Under the pieces are notes generated by a model. That model was not told the origin of the DNA, searched no databases, and saw only the letters and a program-made list of their open reading frames with translations. The position numbers and the translations under genes were made by a program. Below, one piece after another: positions 34,480-43,285 of a DNA stretch of 64,000 bases (its first letter is position 1; the number at the start of each line of letters is the position of its first letter). Origin of the DNA: Streptomyces sp. 130 (GTDB taxonomy: Bacteria; Actinomycetota; Actinomycetes; Streptomycetales; Streptomycetaceae). Location of the stretch: assembly GCF_007096885.1 (NCBI RefSeq), contig NZ_VJNO01000002.1, positions 124,001 to 188,000 of the forward strand. Direction: 5' to 3'.

Positions 34480-35392
34480 CGGTGTCTCGGCGAAGAGAGT
34501 CCTCGTGAGGAGAGCGGCGTGGGAAGGTGCGTCAGCGGGCGGTGCGGTGGTGTCCGGGAATCATCTTCCCAACCCCTTACCCCCAAGGGTACGGCGCCAC
34601 TCCTCCGTTGCCCGCCCCGCGCACGGCGCATGCGGCGTTTTCCGGAGCATGCCCGAGACGGGGCCTCCATGGCAATGCCGGTTGCCCTCTACACAGACGC
34701 ACCGGCCACCGCCCCGGCCCCTTGCGGCGCACGGCGAAAGCGCCCCGGAGGGGTCCGCCCGGACGGTCCGGGGGCGTCGCCCGCACGGAGCGGAACCCAC
34801 CCTTCCGGGGGACCCGGCCGACGCACGGGGTCCGTCCGGAACCCACCGCGCGGTCTGCTCCCGGGACGGCCGGGAGAGCGGTATTCGGCTGCCCGCCCGG
34901 GCCGGTCCCCGGCCGGGCGCGCCGGCCCCGCCGCCGGCCCCGCCGACCCGTGCGAGGGGGCGCGCAGAGGCGGGCGGGCGCCCCGGGTTGTGCGCCGGTA
35001 GAACGACTGATTTCCGTACACGCGACCGTACATTTTCAGCCAACTTCAAGGACCGGTCCATTCCTTGTCGAAATGGCCGATCAACCCCCTTGCCACCAGG
35101 CAGGAAGAGACCGGCCGGTACGCTTCCGCCCAACAGGGACGGGCCATGAACGCCGGACGCACTTCCCTGCGCGAGCCGCGAGTGAAACGCTTCGTGATCG
35201 AACGCTTCCCGCCAGGTTGCCTTGTCGACAATGAGCCGGTTGGTGAACTTGTCACGACGGCACCACGGGACGCAGTAGATTCGATCTTGGGCGTCTAAGG
35301 CCGGGGACTCGTGCACGACCGAGGGGACATGTGCAGGTGCGACAGGCCCGTAAGGACCAGGAAGACGCGAACACCGAGGGGGGCTTAGCGTC
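34480..35392. promoter_or_regulatory. adpA: Long gene-free leader upstream of adpA
   Basis: This 913-bp gap separates the divergent stress protein gene from adpA. Open frames here lack ribosome sites and typical codon bias and are judged non-coding. Base composition is GC-rich to 34990, then becomes more AT-rich (34990-35390), as expected for a promoter region. Long complex control regions, with AdpA self-binding and other regulators, are known for adpA in other Streptomyces. A possible -10 (TAGATT, 35277-35282) would give a transcript start near 35290; weak evidence. Confidence 0.55.
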
Positions 35393-36595
35393 ATGAGCCA
35401 GGACTCCGCCACCGCAACGGAGGCTGTACGGAAGCTGGGCGGAAGACGACGCCGGGAAGTCGTCGCCGTCCTGCTCTTCAGCGGTGGCCCCATCTTCGAG
35501 AGCTCCATCCCGCTGTCGGTGTTCGGAATCGACCGCCAGGACGCGGGAGTTCCGCGCTACCGGTTGCTCGTGTGCAGCGGTGAAGAGGGACCGCTGCGCA
35601 CCACCGGAGGACTCGAACTGACCGCGCCCTACGGGCTGGAGGCGATCAGCAGGGCCGGCACCGTCGTGGTGCCCGCCTGGCGCTCGATCACCTCGCCGCC
35701 GCCCGTGGAGGCGCTGGACGCGCTGCGCCGCGCCCACGAGGAGGGCGCCCGCATCGTCGGCCTGTGCACGGGGGCCTTCGTGCTCGCCGCCGCCGGGCTG
35801 CTGGACGGCCGGCCGGCCACCACCCACTGGATGTACGCACCGACGCTGGCCAAGCGCTACCCGTCGGTGCACGTCGACCCGCGCGAACTGTTCGTGGACG
35901 ACGGGGACGTGCTGACCTCCGCCGGGACGGCGGCCGGCATCGACCTGTGTCTGCACATAGTCCGCTCGGACCACGGCACGGAGGCCGCCGGGGCGCTGGC
36001 GCGCCGGCTCGTCGTGCCGCCCCGGCGCAGTGGCGGTCAGGAGCGCTACCTCGACAGGTCTTTACCTGAGGAGATCGGCTCCGACCCGCTCGCCGAGGTC
36101 GTCGCCTGGGCGCTGGAGCATCTGCACGAGCAGTTCGACGTGGAGACGCTGGCCGCGCGTGCCTACATGAGCCGGCGGACCTTCGACCGGAGGTTCCGCT
36201 CGCTGACGGGCAGCGCGCCGCTCCAGTGGCTGATCACCCAGCGGGTGCTGCAGGCGCAGCGCCTCCTGGAGACGTCGGACTACTCGGTGGACGAGGTCGC
36301 GGGCCGCTGCGGCTTCCGCTCGCCGGTCGCGCTGCGCGGGCACTTCCGCCGCCAGCTCGGCTCCTCCCCCGCCGCGTACCGGGCCGCCTACCGGGCCCGC
36401 CGTCCGCAGGGCGGGGCCCCGGAGCCGGTCGTGGTGGCGGAGGTGGCGGTGCCCGCCCAGGGCGCCTCCCACAGCCGCCGTGCCGCCGTCCCCGGCCCGT
36501 CCGGCGCCGCACCCGCGGCGCTGGACGCGAAGGCGGTGACCGACGTGTTCGCCGCGGAGCGCCCGGCCCTGCCCGGGCAGCGGAGCGCCCCGTAG
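35393..36595 (+). CDS. adpA: AdpA, central developmental transcription regulator, with a bldA-dependent TTA codon
   Basis: A 400-residue AraC-family regulator of morphological development and secondary metabolism. The N-terminal DJ-1/PfpI-like dimerization domain runs about 22-210 ([40 protein letters not shown]), and the AraC double helix-turn-helix is about 235-340 ([40 protein letters not shown]). Codon 224 (36062-36064) between the domains is TTA, the leucine codon read by the bldA tRNA, at the same linker position as in known adpA genes. ATG 35393 follows GAGGGGGG. The orn gene follows, as in other Streptomyces. Confidence 0.96.
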   Translation: MSQDSATATEAVRKLGGRRRREVVAVLLFSGGPIFESSIPLSVFGIDRQDAGVPRYRLLVCSGEEGPLRTTGGLELTAPYGLEAISRAGTVVVPAWRSITSPPPVEALDALRRAHEEGARIVGLCTGAFVLAAAGLLDGRPATTHWMYAPTLAKRYPSVHVDPRELFVDDGDVLTSAGTAAGIDLCLHIVRSDHGTEAAGALARRLVVPPRRSGGQERYLDRSLPEEIGSDPLAEVVAWALEHLHEQFDVETLAARAYMSRRTFDRRFRSLTGSAPLQWLITQRVLQAQRLLETSDYSVDEVAGRCGFRSPVALRGHFRRQLGSSPAAYRAAYRARRPQGGAPEPVVVAEVAVPAQGASHSRRAAVPGPSGAAPAALDAKAVTDVFAAERPALPGQRSAP

Positions 36596-36605
36596 GGTGG
36601 AGCCC

Positions 36606-37208
36606 ATGAACGACCGCATGGTGTGGATCGACTGCGAGATGACCGGGCTCTCGTTGACGGAAGACGCACTCATCGAGGTGGCCGCGCTGGTCACCGACTC
36701 GGAGCTGAACGTGCTCGGCGAAGGGGTGGACATCGTGATCCGCCCGCCGGACGCGGCGCTGGAGACCATGCCCGAGGTGGTGCGGCAGATGCACACCGCC
36801 TCGGGCCTCCTCGACGAGCTGGCCGGCGGCACGACGCTGGCCGACGCCGAGGAGCAGGTCCTCGCCTACGTGCGCGAGCACGTGAAGGAGCCCGGCAAGG
36901 CGCCCCTGTGCGGGAACTCGGTCGGCACCGACCGCGGCTTCCTGTCCCGGGACATGCCCCTCCTCGAGGGCTACCTCCACTACCGGATCGTGGACGTCTC
37001 CTCCATCAAGGAGCTGTCCCGCCGCTGGTACCCGAGGGCGTACTTCAACAGCCCGGAGAAGAACGGCAACCACCGGGCGCTCGCCGACATCCGCGACTCG
37101 ATCACGGAGCTGCGGTACTACCGCGAGGCGGTCTTCGTCCCGCAGCCGGGCCCGGACTCCGAGCAGGCCAGGGCTGCCGCCGCCCGGGTCTCCCGGCCTC
37201 GCCCCTGA
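36606..37208 (+). CDS. orn: Oligoribonuclease
   Basis: A 200-residue DEDDh 3'-5' exonuclease that degrades 2-5-nt RNA fragments, including pGpG from c-di-[14 protein letters not shown] supplies the first Asp/Glu pair, [13 protein letters not shown] and [13 protein letters not shown] the middle acidic residues, and [12 protein letters not shown] the His-Asp pair. ATG 36606 follows GGGTGGAG; GTG 36597 is an in-frame alternative. It is downstream of adpA in the conserved adpA-orn arrangement. Confidence 0.95.
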   Translation: MNDRMVWIDCEMTGLSLTEDALIEVAALVTDSELNVLGEGVDIVIRPPDAALETMPEVVRQMHTASGLLDELAGGTTLADAEEQVLAYVREHVKEPGKAPLCGNSVGTDRGFLSRDMPLLEGYLHYRIVDVSSIKELSRRWYPRAYFNSPEKNGNHRALADIRDSITELRYYREAVFVPQPGPDSEQARAAAARVSRPRP

Positions 37209-37323
37209 AGGCGCTGGTCACGGCCCTCCCGGGGGGCCGCGACCCCCCGCCGGGAAATGAGTGCGCGAGCACCCTCCCGGACCCTGTACACTTTTTCTCG
37301 GCCGGTCGGAAACGCCCGGACGT

Positions 37324-37397
37324 GGTGGGTATAGCTCAGATGGTAGAGCACCTGGTTGTGGTCCAGGATGTCGCGGGTTCGAGTCCCGTTACTCACC
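37324..37397 (+). tRNA. tRNA-His (GTG anticodon)
   Basis: A full cloverleaf: acceptor GTGGGTA/TACTCAC, D arm AGCTCAGATGGTAGAGC, anticodon stem CCTGG/CCAGG with loop TTGTGGT (anticodon GTG), and T arm CGGGTTCGAGTCCCG. G at 37324 can pair with C at 37397 as the G-1:C73 pair diagnostic for histidine tRNA. No CCA is encoded. Confidence 0.96.
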
Positions 37398-37401
37398 CTG
37401 T

Positions 37402-37446
37402 ACGAAGAAGCCCCTGCCTGTGGAAACGCGGCAGGGGCTTCTTCGT
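37402..37446 (+). terminator. Intrinsic terminator after tRNA-His
   Basis: A perfect stem of about 17 bp (ACGAAGAAGCCCCTGCC with its complement) around an 11-base loop begins 5 bp after the tRNA. It also lies just past the convergent DUF397 gene and may stop both transcripts. Confidence 0.9.
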
Positions 37447-37454
37447 GCCCTCGT

Positions 37455-37652
37455 TCAGTCGTGGGGCCCCAGCTGGCCGACGGAGCCGACGAACGCCGCC
37501 CACGCGGCCGCACCGAAGGCGAGCCCGGGGGCGGTCGGGGTCGCGGAGTCGCGCAGGCGGACCGCCGGGGCGGGGCCGGGAGGCAGCGCCACTTCCACGC
37601 AGTCGGGGCCCGCCGAGTCGCAGTAGCTGGACCTGGTCCAGTGCGGGGTCAT
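37455..37652 (-). CDS. DUF397 domain protein
   Basis: A 65-residue protein beginning MTPHWTRSSYCDSAGPDCVE, the hallmark of DUF397, followed by VRLRDSATPTAPGLAFGA and a C-terminal AAWAAFVGSV helix. DUF397 proteins are abundant small Streptomyces proteins, usually paired with an XRE regulator (BldB/WhiJ-type modules). No XRE gene is adjacent; the leftward neighbour encodes an unrelated membrane-anchored protein. ATG 37652 chosen; longer forms lack homology. Confidence 0.88.
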   Translation of the reverse strand: MTPHWTRSSYCDSAGPDCVEVALPPGPAPAVRLRDSATPTAPGLAFGAAAWAAFVGSVGQLGPHD

Positions 37653-37690
37653 CGCTCTCCTCCGGTCGGCCGCCCGCCCGGCGACGGGCC

Positions 37691-38269
37691 TCACGTCGCT
37701 CCGTAGCCGTCGGGCCGGTGCACCGGGAGCACCGAGACCCCGAGGTCCCGGCGCATGGTCTGCCGGACCTCGTACAGGCCCTCCGAGGCGCGTTCCAGCC
37801 GTTGCCTGACGTCCTCCAGGGGCTCGTCGGCCGCGCCGCCCTGCTCGTGCTGCCCGAGCAGGGCGTGGATGCGGTGCAGCTGGTGCACGACACCGCCCGC
37901 GACGGTCAGCACGTCGTCGCTGATCACCATCTGCGCCTCGGCGTAGACGTCGCGCAGGACGCGCCGGGGCTCTTCCCGCTCCAGGCCCTGCCCGGGGCGC
38001 GCCTCCCCGGCGGCGAGCGCGAAGTAGTCCTTGGACAGCACGGAGTGGAACTGCCGCAGACGCTGGTTGAACACCGCGTAGGAGGCCCTGCGCGCGGCCA
38101 GGGCCTCGCGGCGTTCGTCCGCCAGCAGCTCCTCCCGGCGCAGCCGCTCCGCACGGTCGAGCTCCACCGTCTTGGCCCGCAGGGCGCCGCGGTGCGCCAG
38201 CACACCGGACACCAGGGTGCCGGCCACCCCCACCACGGCGACGACCAGAGCGGTCAGAGAAGGGTCCAC
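37691..38269 (-). CDS. Membrane-anchored coiled-coil protein of unknown function
   Basis: A 192-residue protein from GTG 38269. It has one N-terminal transmembrane helix (LTALVVAVVGVAGTLVSGVL, about 5-24) and then a long charged helical region rich in Arg, Glu and Ala (about 30-150), likely a cytoplasmic coiled coil. Its stop lies 38 bp before the DUF397 start, so the two may be cotranscribed. No family was recognised. Confidence 0.75.
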   Translation of the reverse strand: MDPSLTALVVAVVGVAGTLVSGVLAHRGALRAKTVELDRAERLRREELLADERREALAARRASYAVFNQRLRQFHSVLSKDYFALAAGEARPGQGLEREEPRRVLRDVYAEAQMVISDDVLTVAGGVVHQLHRIHALLGQHEQGGAADEPLEDVRQRLERASEGLYEVRQTMRRDLGVSVLPVHRPDGYGAT

Positions 38270-38324
38270 ACCTCAGAAGCTACTCGAAGTGCGCGCCGGT
38301 CAGGCCGAGTTGAGGCGACCCGCC

Positions 38325-39356
38325 TCACGACGAGTCGCGGACCACCAGCTCGGTCGGCAGCACGATCTGCGCCCGGTCCGCGTTCTCGCCGGCGATCATG
38401 TCGAGCAGAACCCTCGTCATCGTGCGGCCCATCTCCTCGATCGGCTGGCGCACGCTGGTGAGGGCCGGGTCCATGTGGCGGGCCACGGCCGAGTCGTCGA
38501 AGCCGATGAGGGCGACGTCGTCCGGGATGCGGCGGCCGGCCTCGCGCAGGACCTGGCGGGCACCGGCGGCCATCACGTCGGAGGCGGCGAAGACCGCGTC
38601 CACGTCGGGGCGGCGGGCGAGCAGGTCGCGCATGGCCTGGGCGCCGCCCTCCTCGGAGAAGTCGGCGGGGGCGATCAGCCGCTCGTCCGGCTCCAGGCCC
38701 GCGTCGCTGACGGCCTGGCGGTAGCCGTCCAGGCGGCTCTGGGAGGCGTAGACGTCGAGCCGGCCGGTGATCGTGGCGATGGAGCGGCGGCCTCGCGAGG
38801 CGAGGTGTTCCACGGCGCCGCGGGCGCCCTCGAAGTTGTCCGAGTCGACGGAGGAGAGGGACTCGGCGGCCGATCTGCGGCCGTTCATCACGGCGGGCAT
38901 GCCGAGCTGTTCCAGCAGGTCGGGCAGCGGGTCGTCGGCGTGCACGGAGACCAGCAGCACGCCGTCCACGCGGTGGGCGGTGAGGTACTGCGCGAGCCGG
39001 CGGCGCTCGCGGTCGCTGCCGACGAGGGTGAGCAGCAGCTGCATCTCCGTGTCGGCGAGGGCGGCACCGACCCCGCGCACGATGTCGGAGAAGTACGGCT
39101 CCGCGAAGAAGCGGCTCTCCGACTCGGGCACGACGAGCGCGATGGCGTCCGTGCGGTTGCCGGCCAGCGCGCGGGCCGCGCGGTTGGGTACGTAGCCCAG
39201 CTCGGCGACGGCGGCCTCGACCGCTTCCCTGGTGTGGGCGCTGACGCGGGGCGAACCGTTGATGACGCGCGAGGCCGTGCCCCGCCCGACCCCCGCCCGC
39301 GCCGCGACCTCTTCGAGCGTGGGCCGGCCCCCGCTCCGTACTCGCGCTGCCGTCAT
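38325..39356 (-). CDS. cebR: Cellobiose/cellotriose repressor CebR (LacI family)
   Basis: A 343-residue LacI-type repressor. The N-terminal DNA-binding domain reads LEEVAARAGVGRGTASRVIN (13-32) with hinge helix PNRAARALAG, followed by a periplasmic-binding-protein-like sensor domain. CebR boxes TGGGAGCGCTCCCA occur upstream of this gene and of bglC and cebE. Known CebR proteins release DNA on binding cellobiose or cellotriose; in pathogenic species this controls toxin production. It is adjacent to bglC and reads the same way, separated by a terminator and its own operator. Confidence 0.93.
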   Translation of the reverse strand: MTAARVRSGGRPTLEEVAARAGVGRGTASRVINGSPRVSAHTREAVEAAVAELGYVPNRAARALAGNRTDAIALVVPESESRFFAEPYFSDIVRGVGAALADTEMQLLLTLVGSDRERRRLAQYLTAHRVDGVLLVSVHADDPLPDLLEQLGMPAVMNGRRSAAESLSSVDSDNFEGARGAVEHLASRGRRSIATITGRLDVYASQSRLDGYRQAVSDAGLEPDERLIAPADFSEEGGAQAMRDLLARRPDVDAVFAASDVMAAGARQVLREAGRRIPDDVALIGFDDSAVARHMDPALTSVRQPIEEMGRTMTRVLLDMIAGENADRAQIVLPTELVVRDSS

Positions 39357-39468
39357 GGCTGCCTCCCGTTCGCGGTCAATTTCTCACAGTCGGATAACCA
39401 AACCAAGTCCTGGTGTTGGTTCCCTTGACACTCTGCGGGACCGGTCGGCCGCTCCCCCGCTCCACCTA

Positions 39469-39482
39469 TGGGAGCGCTCCCA
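39469..39482. promoter_or_regulatory. CebR box upstream of cebR
   Basis: Perfect palindrome TGGGAGCGCTCCCA, identical to the CebR operator consensus, 113 bp before the cebR start. It implies autoregulation. Confidence 0.9.
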
Positions 39483-39530
39483 CTCTACGCGCGTGGTCAA
39501 GCGGAACGCACAGGCCGGGGGGCGAATGGG

Positions 39531-39560
39531 CCGAGACCCGGCACAAGTGCCGGGTCTCGG
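39531..39560 (-). terminator. Intrinsic terminator after bglC
   Basis: CCGAGACCCGGCAC and its exact complement form a 30-bp hairpin (practical loop CAAG) beginning 38 bp beyond the bglC stop, ending the ceb operon before cebR. Confidence 0.88.
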
Positions 39561-39597
39561 GGGAGGCAGCGGTACGGACAGGACGTACCGGAGCGGG

Positions 39598-41064
39598 TCA
39601 GGCGAGGTCCTCCAGCGGCGGCAGCGCGTGGCGGCGGATCACGTCGGCGTACCAGTGGGCGCTGGCCTTCGGGATGCGGCGCTGGGTGGCGTAGTCCACG
39701 TACACCGCGCCGAACCGCTTCGAATAGCCGTACGCCCACTCGAAGTTGTCCATCAGGGACCAGAGGAAGTAGCCGCGCACGTCCGCGCCGTCGGCGACCG
39801 CGCGCTGCACGGCGTCGAGGTGGCCGTGCAGGTAGGCGATGCGCTCGGGGTCCTGCACGCGGCCCTCGGGCGAGACGTAGTCGTCGAAGGCGGCGCCGTT
39901 CTCGGTGACCATCAGCGGGATGCCGGGGTGGTCGCGGGTGACGTCCATGAGCAGGTTGTAGAGCCCGTTGGGGTCGATCGACCAGTTCATGGCGGTGGTC
40001 GGCTTGCCGTCGGCGAGGTGGAAGGCGACGTGCTCGGAGCCGGGCCACGGGGAGTAGTCGCTCGCGCCGTGGCCGTCGTTGCGGGTGTCGCCGGCGCCCT
40101 CGGCGGGCGTGGAGACCAGGGTCGGCGTGTAGTAGTTGATGCCGAGGACGTCGACCGGACGCGCGATGGCCTCCAGGTCGCCGTCCTGGACCAGCTTCGA
40201 CCAGTCCACCAGGTGCGCGGTGTCCGCGAGCAGGTCCTCCGGGTAGGCGCCGTGCAGCATCGGGCCGGTGAAGACCCGGTTGCCGACCGCGTCGATGCGG
40301 CGGGCGGCGTCCACGTCCTCGGGGCTCTGGGTCAGCGGGCGGACCTGGTGGAGGTTGAGGGTGACCGAGGTCTGCGCGGTAGCGGGGAGTTGACCGCGCA
40401 GAACCTCGATCGCCCGGCCATGGGCGAGGTTGAGGTGGTGCGCCGCCCGCAGGGCGGAGGCGGCCTCGGTGCGGCCGGGGGCGTGCACCCCGGAGCCGTA
40501 GCCGAGGAAGGCCGAGCACCACGGCTCGTTGAAGGTGGTCCAGGTGTCGACGCGGTCGCCGAGGGCGCCGGCCATGATCGCGGTGTAGTCCGCGAACCGC
40601 TCGGCGGTCGCGCGCTCCGGCCAGCCGCCCGCGTCCTCCAGCTCCTGGGGCAGGTCCCAGTGGTAGAGGGTGGCGACGGGCTTGATGCCCGCCTCCAGCA
40701 GCTCGTCGACCAGCTTGCGGTAGAAGTCGAGCCCGCGCTCGACGGCCGGGCCGCGGCCGGTCGGCTGGACCCGGGACCAGGAGATGGAGAAGCGGTACGC
40801 CTTCAGCCCCAGCTGCTTCATCAGCGCCACGTCGTCGCGGTAGCGGTGGTAGTGGTCGGCGGCGATGTCGCCGGTGTCGCCGTTGCGCACCTTGCCGGGG
40901 GTGCGGCTGAAGGTGTCCCAGATGGAGGGCGTGCGCCCGTCCTCGGCGGCGGCACCCTCGACCTGGTAGGCGGCGGTGGCCGCTCCCCAGACGAAGCCCG
41001 TCGGGAACGTGGTGGTGGCCTCGTGCACCGGCTTCGGGGCGATGTCAGGTCGTACGGCAGTCAT
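39598..41064 (-). CDS. bglC: Beta-glucosidase BglC (GH1)
   Basis: A 488-residue intracellular GH1 enzyme that hydrolyses imported cellobiose and cellotriose to glucose. [19 protein letters not shown] is the GH1 N-terminal signature; the acid/base glutamate is in [14 protein letters not shown] and the nucleophile in [12 protein letters not shown]. No signal peptide. It is the last gene of the ceb cluster, 122 bp after cebG with its own CebR box, which overlaps the ribosome-binding region. Confidence 0.94.
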   Translation of the reverse strand: MTAVRPDIAPKPVHEATTTFPTGFVWGAATAAYQVEGAAAEDGRTPSIWDTFSRTPGKVRNGDTGDIAADHYHRYRDDVALMKQLGLKAYRFSISWSRVQPTGRGPAVERGLDFYRKLVDELLEAGIKPVATLYHWDLPQELEDAGGWPERATAERFADYTAIMAGALGDRVDTWTTFNEPWCSAFLGYGSGVHAPGRTEAASALRAAHHLNLAHGRAIEVLRGQLPATAQTSVTLNLHQVRPLTQSPEDVDAARRIDAVGNRVFTGPMLHGAYPEDLLADTAHLVDWSKLVQDGDLEAIARPVDVLGINYYTPTLVSTPAEGAGDTRNDGHGASDYSPWPGSEHVAFHLADGKPTTAMNWSIDPNGLYNLLMDVTRDHPGIPLMVTENGAAFDDYVSPEGRVQDPERIAYLHGHLDAVQRAVADGADVRGYFLWSLMDNFEWAYGYSKRFGAVYVDYATQRRIPKASAHWYADVIRRHALPPLEDLA

Positions 41065-41065
41065 G

Positions 41066-41079
41066 CGGGAGCGCTCCCA
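41066..41079. promoter_or_regulatory. CebR box overlapping the bglC translation start region
   Basis: CGGGAGCGCTCCCA, one base off the perfect box, ends 2 bp before the bglC ATG (minus strand). Its GGGAG sits where a Shine-Dalgarno sequence should be, so operator and ribosome site coincide. Confidence 0.85.
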
Positions 41080-41186
41080 GGGGTGTGAAGGTCAGAGCGT
41101 TGACGGGGTGGGGCTACGGAGCCCGTACGGTCCACGGGGCGGGCGGGACCGTACGGCTCCGTGACGGAGAAGCGGCGAGCGGGTGG

Positions 41187-42107
41187 TCAGCCCTTGACGG
41201 CGCCGGACATGATGCCGCCGACGATCTGCTTGCCGAAGATCACGAACACCACGAGCAGCGGCAGGGTGCTGATCAGCGCGCCGGCCATCACGATGCTCGT
41301 GTCGGGGGTGTACGAGGCGCTGAGCTGGCCGAGCGCCACCTGGAGGGTGGGGTTCTCCTGGCTCAGGGCGAGGTAGGGCCAGAAGAAGTCGTTCCACGCC
41401 TGGACGAAGGTGAGCATACCGAGCACCATCATCGCGGGACGGGCCACCGGCAGCACCACGCTCAGCACGATGCGGAAGTTGTTCGCACCGTCGATCTTGG
41501 CGGCCTCGATCAGCTCGTAGGGCATCGCCTCGCTGAGGTACTGGCGCATGAAGAACACGCCGAAGGCGCTGACCAGGGTCGGGAAGATGACCGCTTCCAG
41601 GTCACCGCCCCAGCCGATGTCCGACATCATCATGAACAGCGGGACGACGCTGAGCTGCGGCGGGATCGTCAGGGTCAGGATGACGCCGGTCATCAGGACG
41701 TTCCGGCCGCGGAAGCGCATCTTGGCGAAGGCGTAGCCGGCCAGGGTGCAGAAGAAGAGCGTCGCCAGGGTGATGCAGCCGGACACGATGACGCTGTTGA
41801 CGATGGCCTTGCCCAGATGGGCCTGGTTCCACGCGGCGTCGAGGTTGTGGAAGAGGCGGTCACCCGGCAGGAACGGCGGGGTGGTGGCCAGCACTTCGTC
41901 CTGGGTGTGGGACGCGGCCACGAGGGTCCAGTAGAGCGGCAGCAGCGAGCCGATGCCGACGACGGCCAGGGCGAAGTAGGCGAACGGGCCGCCCTTCAGC
42001 TGCTGCCCGGCACCGGGCCTGAAGCGGCTCGCACGCTTCGGTGCGCGGTGGACGGAACGCGCCGGGAGGCCGGGCTCCGAGACTTTGGTGGGGCTGGTCA
42101 TGGTCAT
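41187..42107 (-). CDS. cebG: Cellobiose/cellotriose ABC transporter permease CebG
   Basis: A 306-residue carbohydrate ABC permease (MalG type). Six predicted helices follow a 35-residue cytoplasmic tail, with the EAA loop ELIEAAKIDGANNF that docks the ATPase and a typical C-terminal FGKQIVGGIMSGAVKG. The start (MTMTSPTKVSEPG) lies 16 bp after cebF. The cluster has no ATPase gene; in Streptomyces the shared MsiK ATPase serves this importer. Confidence 0.93.
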   Translation of the reverse strand: MTMTSPTKVSEPGLPARSVHRAPKRASRFRPGAGQQLKGGPFAYFALAVVGIGSLLPLYWTLVAASHTQDEVLATTPPFLPGDRLFHNLDAAWNQAHLGKAIVNSVIVSGCITLATLFFCTLAGYAFAKMRFRGRNVLMTGVILTLTIPPQLSVVPLFMMMSDIGWGGDLEAVIFPTLVSAFGVFFMRQYLSEAMPYELIEAAKIDGANNFRIVLSVVLPVARPAMMVLGMLTFVQAWNDFFWPYLALSQENPTLQVALGQLSASYTPDTSIVMAGALISTLPLLVVFVIFGKQIVGGIMSGAVKG

Positions 42108-42123
42108 TGGAATTCGCTCCCGG

Positions 42124-43122
42124 TCAGACCGCGGATTTGCGTACGAAGCGGCCGATGAGCCAGTTGACCGCGGCGATGATCAGCAGGAGGGCGAGCATCG
42201 CCCAGGCCACTGCGGCGGCCGGACCGAGGTGCCCGAGGTTCCAGCCGTAGTTGTAGAGGTAGACGCTGAGGGTCTCGTACTGATTCTCGTTGCCGCCGGT
42301 CTGGCCGAGGGTGCCGCCTTCGAGCAGCAGGGGCTCACCGAACAGCTGCATCGACCCGATGGTCGAGATGACGATCGTGAAGAGGATCGTGGGCCGGAGC
42401 GACGGGATGGTCACCTTGCGGAACTGCTGCCAGCGCGAGGCGCCGTCCAGCGAGGCCGCCTCGTAGAGGTCGGACGGCACGGCCTGCATCGCGGCCAGGT
42501 AGATCAGGGTGTTGTAGCCGGTCCAGCGCCAGATCACGATGACCGAGATCGCGATCTTGGACGTCCAGTGGCCGTTGGCCCAGTTGGTGTCGCCGAGGCC
42601 GACGAAGTGCAGCACCCAGTTGAGCAGACCGCCGTCGGCCCGGAAGACCAGGGCGAAGACCAGGGCCGCGGAGGCGACCGAGGTGGCGTACGGGGTCAGG
42701 ATGATCGTGCGCCAGAAGGTGCTGGCCCGCAGCTTGTAGTTGAGCAGGTGGGCCAGACCGAGCGCGACGAGCAGCTGCGGGACCGTCGACATCACACCGA
42801 TGAGGAAGGTGTTGCTGACGGCCGTCCAGAACTCCGCGTCGTGCAGGATCTTGTCGAAGTTCTCCCAGCCGACCCACTCCATCTGGTCCATGCCGGTCAT
42901 CTCGACCCGGTGCAGGGCGATCCAGCCGGTGTAGAGCAGCGGGTAGAGCCCGAAGGCGCCGAAGACGAGGAAGAACGGGGCTATGTAGGCGTACGGCGAC
43001 GCCTTGTCGTCGAACCGCCAGAGCCGGCTGCGCCAGTTCTGCCGGCGGGCGTTCACCGGTTTGTGCTGGGAGCCGCGGGGTGGCGGCGCGTATGCGTCCC
43101 GGGTGGGAGTCGAGGTGGCCAC
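42124..43122 (-). CDS. cebF: Cellobiose/cellotriose ABC transporter permease CebF
   Basis: A 332-residue MalF-type permease with about six helices (first YAYIAPFFLVFGAFGLYPLLY) and the EAA loop DLYEAASLDGASRWQQF. It precedes cebG in the operon and follows cebE by 163 bp. Together with CebG it forms the membrane channel of the cello-oligosaccharide importer. Confidence 0.93.
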   Translation of the reverse strand: MATSTPTRDAYAPPPRGSQHKPVNARRQNWRSRLWRFDDKASPYAYIAPFFLVFGAFGLYPLLYTGWIALHRVEMTGMDQMEWVGWENFDKILHDAEFWTAVSNTFLIGVMSTVPQLLVALGLAHLLNYKLRASTFWRTIILTPYATSVASAALVFALVFRADGGLLNWVLHFVGLGDTNWANGHWTSKIAISVIVIWRWTGYNTLIYLAAMQAVPSDLYEAASLDGASRWQQFRKVTIPSLRPTILFTIVISTIGSMQLFGEPLLLEGGTLGQTGGNENQYETLSVYLYNYGWNLGHLGPAAAVAWAMLALLLIIAAVNWLIGRFVRKSAV

Positions 43123-43285
43123 GAGCGGGAGTCCTTCCCTGGATTTGCTTGAGTTACCCGGGTACGGGGATGGCTGGGCCGTTACGCCGCACCCCTCAGG
43201 AACACGCGGGTGCGGGCGGCCCGGGGAGGGGCCGCCCGCGCCCGGGCGGGTCCGGCGGTTCAGGCCGGACGCGCCCTGGCGAACG

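Noticed and set aside
33901..34643. A 14-bp direct repeat ATGCGGCGTTTTCC at 33901 and 34630
   Set aside because: Short, only two copies, one beside the terminator; no structure or function apparent.
35065..35298. A 77-codon frame in the adpA leader
   Set aside because: No ribosome site, no typical codon bias, and its sequence shows no domain.
37324..37397. tRNA-His as an integration (att) site
   Set aside because: No integrase, excisionase or direct repeat of the tRNA end was found nearby; the same holds for tRNA-Lys.
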